Positions 52,805 to 61,921 of a stretch of DNA of 64,000 bases are shown here, piece after piece (position 1 is the first letter of the stretch; each line of letters opens with the position of its first letter). This stretch comes from MKUN01 sp964481425. Its GTDB lineage: Bacteria > Bacteroidota > Bacteroidia > Chitinophagales > Chitinophagaceae. Under the pieces are notes generated by a model, which worked only from the letters and a program-made list of their open reading frames with translations, was not told the origin of the DNA and did not search any database. The DNA is taken from NCBI GenBank assembly GCA_964481425.1, contig CAYZTM010000017.1, positions 31,547-95,546 of the forward strand. The letters run 5' to 3'. The translations under genes and the position numbers were made by a program.

Positions 52805-53637
52805 TCAGAACACTGCGATGTGCAGTGGCGGCATAAAGAAATAGGCATAACAAAAGGCAAAAGGGGTAGCTACGAGCAGCGAATCGAAACGATCGAGCGC
52901 TCCACCGTGCCCCGGCATTATCTTGCCCGAATCTTTTACATCGGCCATCCGCTTCAGTTTCGACTCCAGCAGGTCGCCCGCAGTGCCGGCTACCGAGGCG
53001 CAAAGGGCAAGCACCATCCAGTCTGTCATATTGTAATAGTGCGAAAAATGCCCCCACACCGCTGCACCCGCTATAGTAAGTATTGCCCCGCCGGCTGTGC
53101 CTTTCCATGTTTTCTTCGGCGATATTTTGGAAAAAGGTGTCTTTCCTATANNNNNNNNNNAATGTAGGCAATAGTATCATTCATCCCTATCATCAGCACC
53201 AGTGCCAGTGGTATGGACAGGCTGATGAAGCGCATTTGCATCAGCAGTATCATAGGTAGTAGGATATAGAACAGGCCACCCAGTGCATAGATGCCCGCCC
53301 GCAGGGCATGTTGCTTTGATAGTGTAGTACTCAGCAACACCAATGCAGGAAAGAACAGGAATATTGGCCAGGGATGCTGGTAGTTGTAGGTAAAATAACA
53401 GGACCACAGCCAAAGCAGGCTGGCCGATATAACCAAAGGCTCCAGCCAGCCGGGCCACTGCTCTTCCGTATCTATCTTCCGTATCAGCCTGAAGTATTCG
53501 TGGAAGCACAGCACCAGTATCAAACTCACCAGCACCATGAAGGCCCATTTGTTCCACAGCAGCCCACCCATCATGATCACCGAGAACACGATAGCGCTGC
53601 CGAGGCGGGTAAAGAATGTGGGCCAGTTCATTGCCAT
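52805..53637 (-). CDS. cdsA: Phosphatidate cytidylyltransferase, interrupted by an assembly gap
   Basis: An integral membrane enzyme that makes CDP-diacylglycerol from CTP and phosphatidic acid. The N-terminal half (MNWPTFFTRLGSAIVFSVIM...IGMNDTIAYI) carries several membrane helices. The C-terminal half holds the signature IGKTPFSKISPKKTWKGTAGG and GDLLESKLKRMADVKDSGKIMPGHGGALDRFDSL. Ten N at 53151-53160 join two parts in different frames. A gap of 11 bases (or 11 plus multiples of three) would restore one frame and place four residues between AYI and IGKT, as the family expects. The gene is probably intact in the organism. It starts nine bases after the CPBP gene. Confidence 0.92.
53151..53160. 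other. Assembly gap (10 N) inside cdsA
   Basis: Ten unknown bases in cdsA. The frame mismatch across the gap shows that its true length is not ten, or that bases at its edge are wrong. Confidence 0.97.
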
Positions 53638-53646
53638 AAGCTATAT

Positions 53647-54591
53647 TTATTGAGGTGTATTTTCTGTTAGTTCCGCTACAGTATAATCATTGGTCCAGTC
53701 CCTTGCCAGCGGTGTGCGGTTCCTGATCAGCAACCACAGGGCCGCGCAAAAGAGTACAGCGCTACCCGCCAGCATATAGGGCGGGATATTATTGCTGTCC
53801 ATACTGGCCTTCACCGTTTCATTGCCCTGCCAGATGTAGATAATAATGATCTGCAAACCGTTATTGAGCAAATGCCCTAAAATGCTGCACCAGAGCGAAC
53901 CGGTCAGGTAATAGATAAGCGCCAGCAGCACACCCGCAATGAATATGGAAGGGAGGCCGCTCACATTGCCATGCATGCCCGCAAACAGCAGGGCGCTGAC
54001 AAGTATAGGGAACACCATCCTTTTAGAGCGCTTGGCCGCAAAACGCATCAGTATACCCCTGAAGGTCATTTCCTCACCCAGCGCAGGCAATATGGCCAGG
54101 CAGGTAAATACGGTAACGAAATCCATCGGCGACCTCATCTTCAGGAAGGCATTCATCATGTTATTGGTCTGGTCTTCCATGGCCTTTGCCGATGGGCCGA
54201 GGTCAATATGCCGGAACAGTTCCTGCAGTTCCATCATTAGCGGCATGGCACCCAGCATCAGCATCACTACCAGCAGCCAGTGGATGGGCTTGCCTGGCTT
54301 GCGCAGGCCCAGGTACTGCCGGGGCCGGGGTGTAACCAAATAAGCGAAGAGCAATGCGGGCAAGAGGAACACACCTATCGATATCAGCACCTGCGTTATC
54401 AGGGCCCCGTCTATCAGCCGCTGCGGGCTCTTCTCTGTTATGTACGTAAGCTGTGTACTATCCACACCTGTGTACTTGCCCACCAGCAGTATGGATATGA
54501 TGGTGAAAAAAGACGCCAGCGTAAAGATCATCAGGATATACAGGATGAGCTGTAACCACCAGGGATATGAACGCCAATACTTACTAAACAT
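53647..54591 (-). CDS. CPBP-family intramembrane protease
   Basis: A ~314-residue membrane protein with about eight helices. The CPBP/Abi signature is present: EEMTFRG (EExxxR) and FAGMHGN (FxxxH), which form the glutamate-based active site. Targets in bacteria are mostly unknown. The start is placed at the ATG at 54591 (MFSKYWRSYP), with a TAACTTTG -7-like element upstream (complement of 54613-54620). It is the first gene of the CPBP-cdsA-psd-Cys-rich cluster. Confidence 0.9.
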   Translation of the reverse strand: MFSKYWRSYPWWLQLILYILMIFTLASFFTIISILLVGKYTGVDSTQLTYITEKSPQRLIDGALITQVLISIGVFLLPALLFAYLVTPRPRQYLGLRKPGKPIHWLLVVMLMLGAMPLMMELQELFRHIDLGPSAKAMEDQTNNMMNAFLKMRSPMDFVTVFTCLAILPALGEEMTFRGILMRFAAKRSKRMVFPILVSALLFAGMHGNVSGLPSIFIAGVLLALIYYLTGSLWCSILGHLLNNGLQIIIIYIWQGNETVKASMDSNNIPPYMLAGSAVLFCAALWLLIRNRTPLARDWTNDYTVAELTENTPQ

Positions 54592-54790
54592 CTTTTCTTT
54601 TTGGTTCTGGGACAAAGTTAATAGCAATAGCCAATTATGGCTTAATTTTTGCGCCCTATTATGCGTTGAATGGCCTCGAAAGCATTGCTATAATAACCAT
54701 CATATTAAACATTAACACCACTTTTATGTTATAAAATGGTAAAGCAGCATATCTTTCGTTATTTTTGAGTGATTTTTTTGAATACCGCAC

Positions 54791-56713
54791 ATGCAGGAAA
54801 TAGCCGCAGGACCTCTGCTCAGTGAAATAAATACCCCCGACGATCTGAAGAAATTGGATAAAGCCCAGTTGTTGCAGGTGTGCAACGAGCTGCGCCAGTT
54901 CATTATAGATTGTGTGAGTGTATACGGCGGGCATTTCGGTGCCAGCCTGGGCGTGGTAGAGCTCACCGTGGCGTTGCATTATGTACTCAATACCCCCGAC
55001 GATCAGCTTGTGTGGGACGTAGGCCACCAGGCATACGGGCACAAGATACTTACCGGCCGCAGGCAGGTATTTCATACCAACCGCAAGTATGGCGGCATCA
55101 GCGGCTTCCCCAAACGCAGCGAAAGCATTTACGATACTTTTGGCGTCGGGCACTCATCCACATCTATCTCTGCGGCCCTCGGTATGGCCATAGCTTCCAA
55201 ATATAAAGGAGAGGACAGGCAGCATGTAGCCGTCATCGGTGATGGCGCCATGACCGCAGGTCTGCCCTTCGAAGCGCTGAACCATGCAGGCGTGAGCAAT
55301 GCCAATGTACTGGTGATACTCAACGACAACAACATGTCGATAGACCCGAACGTGGGCGCATTGAAAGAATACCTCACCGACATCACCACATCGCACTCGT
55401 ACAACAAATTGCGCGATGACATATGGAAACTGCTGGGCAAGTTTCCCACCAAAGATTTCCAGAAGCTGGCCTCCAAGGTGGAAGCCGGGCTTAAGGGTAT
55501 GGTATCTAAATCGAGCAACCTGTTCGAAGCACTCGGCCTTCGTTACTTCGGTCCTATTGACGGGCACAATGTTACCAAGCTGGTAGAGATACTCAAAGAC
55601 CTTAAAGATATTCCGGGTCCCAAACTGCTGCACATCAAAACAGTGAAAGGCAAGGGCTACGACCTTGCCGAGCAGGACCAGACCCTCTGGCATGCACCCG
55701 GCACCTTCGACAAGATAACCGGCAAGATCAATAAAAAAATAGTGACCACGCCCGAGCCGCCCAAATACCAGGATGTGTTCGGCCATACCATGATAGAACT
55801 GGCAGAGCAGAACCCGCTCGTAATGGGTATTACTCCTGCCATGCCCTCCGGCTGCTCCCTCAAATTCATGATGGAGAAAATGCCCGACCGCGCCCTCGAT
55901 GTAGGCATAGCCGAGCAGCATGCCGTTACCTTAAGTGCAGGCATGGCTACCCGCGGGCTCAAAGTATTCTGTAATATTTACAGCAGCTTCATGCAGCGTG
56001 CCTATGATATGGTGATACATGATGTGGCCATACAAAAACTGCCTGTTATCTTCTGTCTCGATCGTGCAGGTCTTGTTGGCGATGATGGGCCAACACACCA
56101 TGGTGCTTACGACCTTGCTTATATGCGCTGCATCCCCAACATGATCGTCAGCGCACCGATGAACGAGGCCGAGCTGCGCAACCTCATGTACACCGCGCAA
56201 CTTGAAGAGACCAATGCCCCTTTCGTCATCCGCTATCCCCGTGGCCAGGGCGTTATGCCCCAGTGGCGTACCCCGTTCGAAAAAATAAACATCGGCACAG
56301 GCCGCAAGATATCCGAAGGTGAAGATGTGGCTATCCTCACTATTGGCCACCCCGGCAATTTTGCAGTGGAAGCCATCAAGGCACTCTCCAAAGAAGGCCT
56401 GAAACCTGCGCATTACGATATGCGTTTCGTAAAGCCGCTCGATGAAAAAATGCTCCACGAGATAGCGCGGAACTTCAATAAGATCATCACGGTAGAAGAT
56501 GGAACAGTTGTTGGCGGTTTCGGCTCTGCGGTACTTGAATTTATGGCTGCTCATAATTACACGCCCGAAGTAAAAATGCTCGGTATCCCCGATCGCATAG
56601 TAGAGCATGGCAAGCCCGAAGAACTACATCGCGAATGTGGTTACGATGCAAAAGCCATCGTGGAGGCGGTGAAAGAATTTACAGCAATAGGTGCCGGAGA
56701 ATTGATTAAATAA
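54791..56713 (+). CDS. dxs: 1-deoxy-D-xylulose-5-phosphate synthase
   Basis: A 640-residue thiamine-diphosphate enzyme that joins pyruvate and glyceraldehyde-3-phosphate, the entry step of the non-mevalonate pathway. GHQAYGHKILTGR, VIGDGAMTAG (ThDP binding), NDNNMSIDPNVG, and the transketolase-like DRAGLVGDDGPTHHGAYDLAYMR are visible. The length is in the normal range. A TATTTTTG -7-like element lies at 54760-54767. Confidence 0.97.
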   Translation: MQEIAAGPLLSEINTPDDLKKLDKAQLLQVCNELRQFIIDCVSVYGGHFGASLGVVELTVALHYVLNTPDDQLVWDVGHQAYGHKILTGRRQVFHTNRKYGGISGFPKRSESIYDTFGVGHSSTSISAALGMAIASKYKGEDRQHVAVIGDGAMTAGLPFEALNHAGVSNANVLVILNDNNMSIDPNVGALKEYLTDITTSHSYNKLRDDIWKLLGKFPTKDFQKLASKVEAGLKGMVSKSSNLFEALGLRYFGPIDGHNVTKLVEILKDLKDIPGPKLLHIKTVKGKGYDLAEQDQTLWHAPGTFDKITGKINKKIVTTPEPPKYQDVFGHTMIELAEQNPLVMGITPAMPSGCSLKFMMEKMPDRALDVGIAEQHAVTLSAGMATRGLKVFCNIYSSFMQRAYDMVIHDVAIQKLPVIFCLDRAGLVGDDGPTHHGAYDLAYMRCIPNMIVSAPMNEAELRNLMYTAQLEETNAPFVIRYPRGQGVMPQWRTPFEKINIGTGRKISEGEDVAILTIGHPGNFAVEAIKALSKEGLKPAHYDMRFVKPLDEKMLHEIARNFNKIITVEDGTVVGGFGSAVLEFMAAHNYTPEVKMLGIPDRIVEHGKPEELHRECGYDAKAIVEAVKEFTAIGAGELIK

Positions 56714-57054
56714 TATTGTTCTTACGACACATCAATTACAATCAATTGTAGCGCAATAGCAGTCATCAATTTTGTCATAATCAAAATCGACCCGGAATCA
56801 GCCAAAGGAATTTTAACACGCTTTCTTTTGTAATTAAGGAGTCAATTGAATTTGCATATGCCGCTGTTGATAAACCAAGGCACATGCAAACTGCAAGAGC
56901 ACATTTGCCAACCCCGGCTATACATTGCTGGTTCATATCTGCTTACGCAACTTTGAGATAACTATGCTGGTTTGTCAAAACGAAGTTAAAAATATTCGTT
57001 GTTATAACATTATCTCCCCTCTCCATAAATGGAGAGGGGCCGGGGGGTGAGGTA
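56714..57054. other. Intergenic region with a hairpin repeat
   Basis: No supported gene lies in this 341-base gap between dxs and the convergent cyclo-ligase gene. A 32-codon frame near 56859 (ATG CCG CTG TTG...) has an AAGGAG 16 bases upstream but no protein-like content I can identify. The end of the gap holds the second copy of the hairpin repeat (57016-57039). Confidence 0.5.
57016..57039. repeat. Short hairpin repeat, copy 2
   Basis: CCCCTCTCCAT and ATGGAGAGGGG form an 11-base stem with an AA loop; the tail CCGGGGGGTGAGG follows. It is nearly the same as 11268-11291. It lies 15 bases past the cyclo-ligase stop codon and may double as its terminator. Confidence 0.75.
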
Positions 57055-57588
57055 CTAACACAGTACCTCATCCATAGGCACATCATGCTCTTCCACAGGT
57101 AGCTTATCTACCAACTGGAATGGGTAACAGATACCCACCTTATATCCGTTCTGTGTTTTCAAAAGCGTATCGTAATAGCCCGCACCATAACCAAGGCGGT
57201 AATTATGCTTATCGAAGGCAAGGCCCGGCAAAATGAACAGGTCGATCTGCCCGGTAAACTCCTCATCATGCGCCGGGTGCCGCGTACCGAATATGCCTTC
57301 CTCCAGGTCTTCGAGCGAGTGAAGGGCGAGGTTCTTTATCTTTCGCCCTTTCAACGCCTTCGGCGTAACGATAGTGATGCCTTCCAGCAATAATTTATCC
57401 AGCAGGGGAATGATATTGATCTCCGAGCCCATGGGCAGGTAGCTATGCACTACCCTGGCCCCCTTTTGCTGCACCAGCCGCTCCAGCCTTTCGCACATAA
57501 TGCGGTCATAACCTTCTTTTACGGCAGCATTCAGTTCATCGCGCCCGGCCTGCATATAGCGGCGCAGTTCAGTTTTTTCCGGCATCAT
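57055..57588 (-). CDS. 5-formyltetrahydrofolate cyclo-ligase
   Basis: A 177-residue enzyme that returns 5-formyl-THF to the folate pool as 5,10-methenyl-THF, using ATP. The motifs VHSYLPMGSEINIIPLL, DLFILPGLAFDKHNYRLGYGAGYYDTLL (the ATP/substrate loop) and VGICYPFQ are diagnostic. Together with folB it is the second folate gene here. Confidence 0.94.
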   Translation of the reverse strand: MMPEKTELRRYMQAGRDELNAAVKEGYDRIMCERLERLVQQKGARVVHSYLPMGSEINIIPLLDKLLLEGITIVTPKALKGRKIKNLALHSLEDLEEGIFGTRHPAHDEEFTGQIDLFILPGLAFDKHNYRLGYGAGYYDTLLKTQNGYKVGICYPFQLVDKLPVEEHDVPMDEVLC

Positions 57589-57622
57589 GCAGCAAAGCTA
57601 TAAAATACAGCTCGCTGTGCTG

Positions 57623-57651
57623 CTAAAAAAAACAGGGGCTAAAAAGCCCCC
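57623..57651 (-). terminator. Terminator after the DUF4382 gene
   Basis: GGGGCT (57635-57640) and AGCCCC (57645-57650) form a stem. On the minus strand a run of eight U follows after a short CCCCTG end. It lies 24 bases past the stop codon. Confidence 0.85.
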
Positions 57652-57674
57652 GCTATACTAAAAACATGGTCCGG

Positions 57675-58469
57675 TTAGGGAACCAATGTTATGGTGCCTA
57701 CATTTACTTCCGTACTATAACTTACCTGTACATTCACCTGCGTATAAGCCTGCAGGCCTATGATACCCGGATCTATCCATAGCGTGTACGATCCTTCTGC
57801 AAGCCCATTGATCACGAAAAATCCGTCTACTGCATCAGGTATGGCGCTAAGTGTATCATTCCCGCTTATAGCATACACCGTTGCCTCTGCATTCAGGGGC
57901 AATACATATCCCTTTATTCGCCCGTTGGTCGATGCACTATAGGCCCTGATAACCGGTTTAAGTTTATAACCGCCATTCCCGGTTTCCACTATCGACTTAC
58001 CGGCGTCAAAATCTATCCAAAGATCATACGAACCGTTCGCAACGAAAGTTTGGTGCAGGTTAAGCTTTACACCGCTCTCCTGTGCGGAAGGGGTGCTCAT
58101 GGGATAGCTATTACCATTTACCACTACTGAATTATTGTCACCCAGTATCAGCCTGATCTGCTGTATCGTTCCTGCCGGCAGTGTGGCCCGCACAAGCAGG
58201 GTATCGAGACCATTGCGGAACTGCATTATATCATATATTCCTGCCCTCACCGGGGTAAGGGTCACTGCACTGCCACTCTCCATGGTCACTTCTACCTGTT
58301 GAATGTCCAGGTACACATGGTCGTATACCGAAGGCCCATCCGTAAGGTGCATATTCACAGTGGCCGAGCCATTGCTGTTCGTGGGATTGTTGTCTTTCTT
58401 ACATGCGCCAAATCCTAACACCATCAGTAACAACATGCAGAGCAACCCTGTTTTCTTATTCTTCATCAT
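57675..58469 (-). CDS. DUF4382 lipoprotein
   Basis: An approximately 264-residue lipoprotein with the signal LCMLLLMVLGFGAC followed by KKDN. The DUF4382 pattern starts with ATVNMHLTDGPSVYDHVYLDIQQVEV and continues with GIYDIMQFRNGLDTLLV, SVVVNGNSYPMSTPSAQESGVKL and a C-terminal carboxypeptidase-regulatory-like beta-sandwich (IKGYVLPLNAEATVYAIS...GLAEGSYTLWIDP). It is anchored to a membrane facing the periplasm or surface. The ligand is unknown. The start at 58469 or 58466 gives a typical lipoprotein signal. Confidence 0.87.
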   Translation of the reverse strand: MMKNKKTGLLCMLLLMVLGFGACKKDNNPTNSNGSATVNMHLTDGPSVYDHVYLDIQQVEVTMESGSAVTLTPVRAGIYDIMQFRNGLDTLLVRATLPAGTIQQIRLILGDNNSVVVNGNSYPMSTPSAQESGVKLNLHQTFVANGSYDLWIDFDAGKSIVETGNGGYKLKPVIRAYSASTNGRIKGYVLPLNAEATVYAISGNDTLSAIPDAVDGFFVINGLAEGSYTLWIDPGIIGLQAYTQVNVQVSYSTEVNVGTITLVP

Positions 58470-58531
58470 AACACATTTTTCCTCAAACACTTATAAAAAG
58501 CATGCCAGTTTCTGCCCATAAAGCATAAAAA

Positions 58532-58559
58532 AAGCGGTGTTGTCGCAACAACACCGCTT
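58532..58559 (-). terminator. Terminator after the M16 protease gene
   Basis: AAGCGGTGTTGT (58532-58543) pairs perfectly with ACAACACCGCTT (58548-58559). On the minus strand a U-rich run follows. It lies 19 bases past the stop codon. Confidence 0.9.
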
Positions 58560-58578
58560 AAAAACAAGACAATATATA

Positions 58579-61512
58579 TTAGTAACCAAATAATTCTTCA
58601 AGTGTCACCTTCTGCACCTTTCCGTATTTTTTCAGGTCATCATCCTTCACTTTCTTTTCCGATGCCACTACGCAATAAGTGTAGGGCTTGTTCGCCATAT
58701 TATCATCGTGGAATTTTTTCAGATCATTGTAGCTCAGCTTATCAGCCGCAGCATATATCTGCTTCCTGATGTCTTCATTAATACCCCTGCGCTGGGCAGT
58801 AAGGTAATTATAGATGATGCCATCTTTGGTAATGCGCTCAGTCTCGATGTCCTTTTTGACAGCAGCCCTGGCAGTGGCCAGGTTATTATCCAGTTTGGGC
58901 AATTTGTTCAGCAGTTCATTCATCGCCCCGATCGATTCGTTGAACTTGTCCGCCTGGCAACCTACATAAGCGGAGATATAATAAGGATCTTCCTTACGCT
59001 CAGGTGTTATATACCATGCCCATGTCGAATAGGCCAGCGCCTTGCTTTCGCGTATGGTCTGGAACACGATAGCGCCCATATTGCCGCCAAAGTAGTTGTT
59101 GAACATATCTATGATAGGCTGCTTGGCAGGCTCGTAGCCGGGTATGTTGCGCACCCAGCGTATCTCGCTCTGTACCATATCATAGTCTGTGAATAGCACC
59201 CTGTTCTCGTCTTGTGTAGTAAAGGCGAACACTTTCGCAGGATGCGGCTGGCGGAATTCTGCCGGCATTTTATGCAGCTTGCCCAGCGATGCGGTCAGGT
59301 CGTTCATAGACGCCGGACCATAGTAAAGCACCTTATGCTCATAGTCGTTAAGATGGTGCAGTATGTTCACCAGGTCCTCACCACTAAGCGCGTTCAGCTT
59401 TTCATTCGAGAGCACATTGTTGTAAGGATTTTTTGCGCCATAACGTGCATAGTTGGTCATGGCCTGCATAATGATGCCCTTATTACTCTTGTTATCGGCC
59501 CTTGCTTTTAGCATGCGGGCCTTAAGCGCAGTAAGTGCTTTTTCATCGGCCTGGCAATGCGTCAGCAGGTTCTCGAACAGGGCAACTGCCTTATCAAAAT
59601 TCTCCTGTAGTCCTTCTATCAGTACGGTGGTATATTCATTACTGGTATTCACATCAAAGCTGCAGGCCAGCTTGTAGAACTCTTTGGTTATCTGTGCAGC
59701 GCTCTTATCTGCCGTGCCCAGGTATTGCAGATATTCTGCGGCTATGGCCAGCTTCTTACTGTTCCAGGTACCCATGTTATAACGATAGGTGAGCCTGAAG
59801 AGGTCATTTTCCTTGTTCTGCACATACAGCACTTCCGCATTGCCCAGTTTGCCCTTCTGTAAGTCCTTCGTATAATCCACCCATACAGGCTTAACGGCTT
59901 TCACGGGCATTGCAGCCACTTGTTTTACAAAGGGCGAGCGTGCTTTGGGGTTTGTTTCCACCGGGGTTATAGGTGGCTTGTCCACTTTCTCTACATTATT
60001 ATCTACGCCTTTATGCTTATAGATCACTACATAGTTCTCATCCGTAAAGTATTTGTTCGCAAAATCCACGATATCCTTCTTGGTTATGTGCGACAGCCTG
60101 TCTATATAGTCCACATCATTCTGCCAGTTCTCCTCGCCTGTAAAAGCCCCCATCAGCAGGTATGCGCGATAGTTATAGCTCTCTGTCTGCATCATCCTGT
60201 ACTTCTTTTGGTTGTTCACTATCGATTCCAGCAGGTCATCGTCAAAATCGCCCGCCTTCAGTTTGTCTATCTCATCCAGCATCAGGTTTTTCACATTGCC
60301 CAGTTTCTGGCCCATGGTAGGCCAGCCCTGCAGTTCCATATAGCCGTGATCTACCAATATATTAGTATAGGCATAGGCACGTAGCAATTTTTGCTTCTGT
60401 ACCAGGTCCAGGTCTATCAGGCCAGCACTGCCATTGGTCAGCATCTGCCCTACCAGGTCGGCAAGCAACTGGTCTTTTTCGTGTACGCCCGGCATGCGGA
60501 AACCAAGGGTCACAAACTCTGCGTCGGGGCCATACACATCTTTCTTTACATGTTTGGTTATCGGCACCTCAGGCTTGAATGTGTATTTGGGAACTTCCTG
60601 TGGCTTCAGCCCGGCAAAGCTTTTGTCTATCTTTTTAATAAGTACGTCCGGGTCAAAATCACCTGCCACGATCACGCCCATGTTGTTAGGCACATAATAG
60701 GTGTGGAAGTATTTTTTTATCTCCATCAGCGATGGGTTCTTCAGGTGCTCTATGGTACCTATGGTTGTTTGCTTACCGTAGTTGTGGTTCAGGAACAGGT
60801 CCGACATCAATGCCTCGTCCACCTTCCAGTTATCATTGTCCAGGCTGCGGTTCTTTTCTTCATATACCGCTTCCAGTTCGGTATGAAAAAGACGGAATAC
60901 AGGATCCTTGAAACGCTCCGACTGCACTTTCAGGAATTTATCCACTGCGTTCGATGGGATATCTTCCGTATATACAGTTTGTTCGTAGGAGGTAAAGGCA
61001 TTAGTACCCTGGGCCCCCATTTCAGCCATCATCTTATCGTATTCATTGGCTATTGCGAATTTTGCCGCAAGGCCGGACACTGAGTCTATCCTGTGATATA
61101 TCTCCTTTCTTTTTGCCTCGTCCTTGGTGTGGTTGTATTCTTCATACAGGCCATCTATTATCGTCAGCATGGGCTTTTCCTTTGCCCAGTTCAGCGAGCC
61201 GTAATGCTGCGTACCCTTGAACATCATATGCTCCAGGTAGTGCGCCAGCCCGGTATGATCGGCAGGGTCGGTCTTACTGCCCGCCTTCACGGCTATGAAC
61301 ACATGCATCTTGGGTTCTTTTTTAGTGGGACTGAGTATAACGGTCAGCCCGTTCTTCAGTGTGTAGAACCGCGCCTGCATGGGGTCGTTCGTTACATACT
61401 TGTAGGTATAGCCCGCCGAGCTGGCGGTCTTCCATTCAAAGTTGTCTTTCCCGAAGGCCGTACAGGCAATAAAGGTCAACAGTGGCAGCAATGCCAATAC
61501 AAAACGTTTCAT
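58579..61512 (-). CDS. M16-family (insulinase-like) exported metallopeptidase
   Basis: A 977-residue zinc protease of the pitrilysin type with two tandem halves. A signal peptide (VLALLPLLTFIACTAFG) precedes the first M16 domain, whose inverted zinc motif is HYLEH (H91, E94, H95) in DHTGLAHYLEHMMFKGTQ. The downstream Glu ligand is in AVYEEKNRSLDND. The second, inactive half (~residue 540 onward) includes the conserved R/Y region near SKALAYSTWAWYI. Such enzymes degrade small peptides in the periplasm. The first half has all zinc ligands and should be active. Confidence 0.94.
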   Translation of the reverse strand: MKRFVLALLPLLTFIACTAFGKDNFEWKTASSAGYTYKYVTNDPMQARFYTLKNGLTVILSPTKKEPKMHVFIAVKAGSKTDPADHTGLAHYLEHMMFKGTQHYGSLNWAKEKPMLTIIDGLYEEYNHTKDEAKRKEIYHRIDSVSGLAAKFAIANEYDKMMAEMGAQGTNAFTSYEQTVYTEDIPSNAVDKFLKVQSERFKDPVFRLFHTELEAVYEEKNRSLDNDNWKVDEALMSDLFLNHNYGKQTTIGTIEHLKNPSLMEIKKYFHTYYVPNNMGVIVAGDFDPDVLIKKIDKSFAGLKPQEVPKYTFKPEVPITKHVKKDVYGPDAEFVTLGFRMPGVHEKDQLLADLVGQMLTNGSAGLIDLDLVQKQKLLRAYAYTNILVDHGYMELQGWPTMGQKLGNVKNLMLDEIDKLKAGDFDDDLLESIVNNQKKYRMMQTESYNYRAYLLMGAFTGEENWQNDVDYIDRLSHITKKDIVDFANKYFTDENYVVIYKHKGVDNNVEKVDKPPITPVETNPKARSPFVKQVAAMPVKAVKPVWVDYTKDLQKGKLGNAEVLYVQNKENDLFRLTYRYNMGTWNSKKLAIAAEYLQYLGTADKSAAQITKEFYKLACSFDVNTSNEYTTVLIEGLQENFDKAVALFENLLTHCQADEKALTALKARMLKARADNKSNKGIIMQAMTNYARYGAKNPYNNVLSNEKLNALSGEDLVNILHHLNDYEHKVLYYGPASMNDLTASLGKLHKMPAEFRQPHPAKVFAFTTQDENRVLFTDYDMVQSEIRWVRNIPGYEPAKQPIIDMFNNYFGGNMGAIVFQTIRESKALAYSTWAWYITPERKEDPYYISAYVGCQADKFNESIGAMNELLNKLPKLDNNLATARAAVKKDIETERITKDGIIYNYLTAQRRGINEDIRKQIYAAADKLSYNDLKKFHDDNMANKPYTYCVVASEKKVKDDDLKKYGKVQKVTLEELFGY

Positions 61513-61594
61513 TTCTTTTTATTTAGGAAACGAAAAATAATCAAATGTTTCGGAAAATTTAATTTGTAACCGGCAAGGCAGGAAAAAAATACGG

Positions 61595-61768
61595 TTAGGA
61601 TACCGGGCAGCTCACTAATGCCTGCAGGTAGGCATGTACCTGCTGCGAGTGGTTTTTTGCTGCTTTTTCATAGGCGACAACAGTTCTATCTACCTGTTCC
61701 CTCTCCCGGCGTATTTGGTTGCTTTTGGCACTTGTGGATGCTTGTTTACCGCTCTTATGTTTATTCAT
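61595..61768 (-). CDS. Small basic hypothetical protein
   Basis: A 57-residue frame (MNKHKSGKQASTSAKSNQIRREREQVDRTVV...) with a Lys/Ser-rich start and a helical C-terminal part. The longer frame to 61852 is also possible. No family is recognised. The coding-like composition and its place in an otherwise empty gap between two larger genes support it weakly. Confidence 0.4.
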   Translation of the reverse strand: MNKHKSGKQASTSAKSNQIRREREQVDRTVVAYEKAAKNHSQQVHAYLQALVSCPVS

Positions 61769-61867
61769 GTGGATAATGTTAGGTGTGCACAAAGTAGGCA
61801 CTATCCCAACCCGCCGCAAGAGTGAAAACACGGTTTTTTCATTTTTTGCCATCTGGCGAACAAAAAA

Positions 61868-61895
61868 TCAAGGCCCTGCTTGCGCAAGGCCTTGA
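61868..61895 (-). terminator. Terminator after the last T9SS cargo gene
   Basis: TCAAGGCC (61868-61875) pairs with GGCCTTGA (61888-61895), with further pairing inside the loop (GC-rich TTGCGCAA). On the minus strand a U-rich run follows. It lies 26 bases past the stop codon. Confidence 0.85.
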
Positions 61896-61921
61896 AACAC
61901 TATAATATAGATTAGAATAGA

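Noticed and set aside
52805..53637. cdsA as a pseudogene with a frameshift
   Set aside because: The frame change coincides with a placeholder run of N, and 11 missing bases would restore the family sequence.
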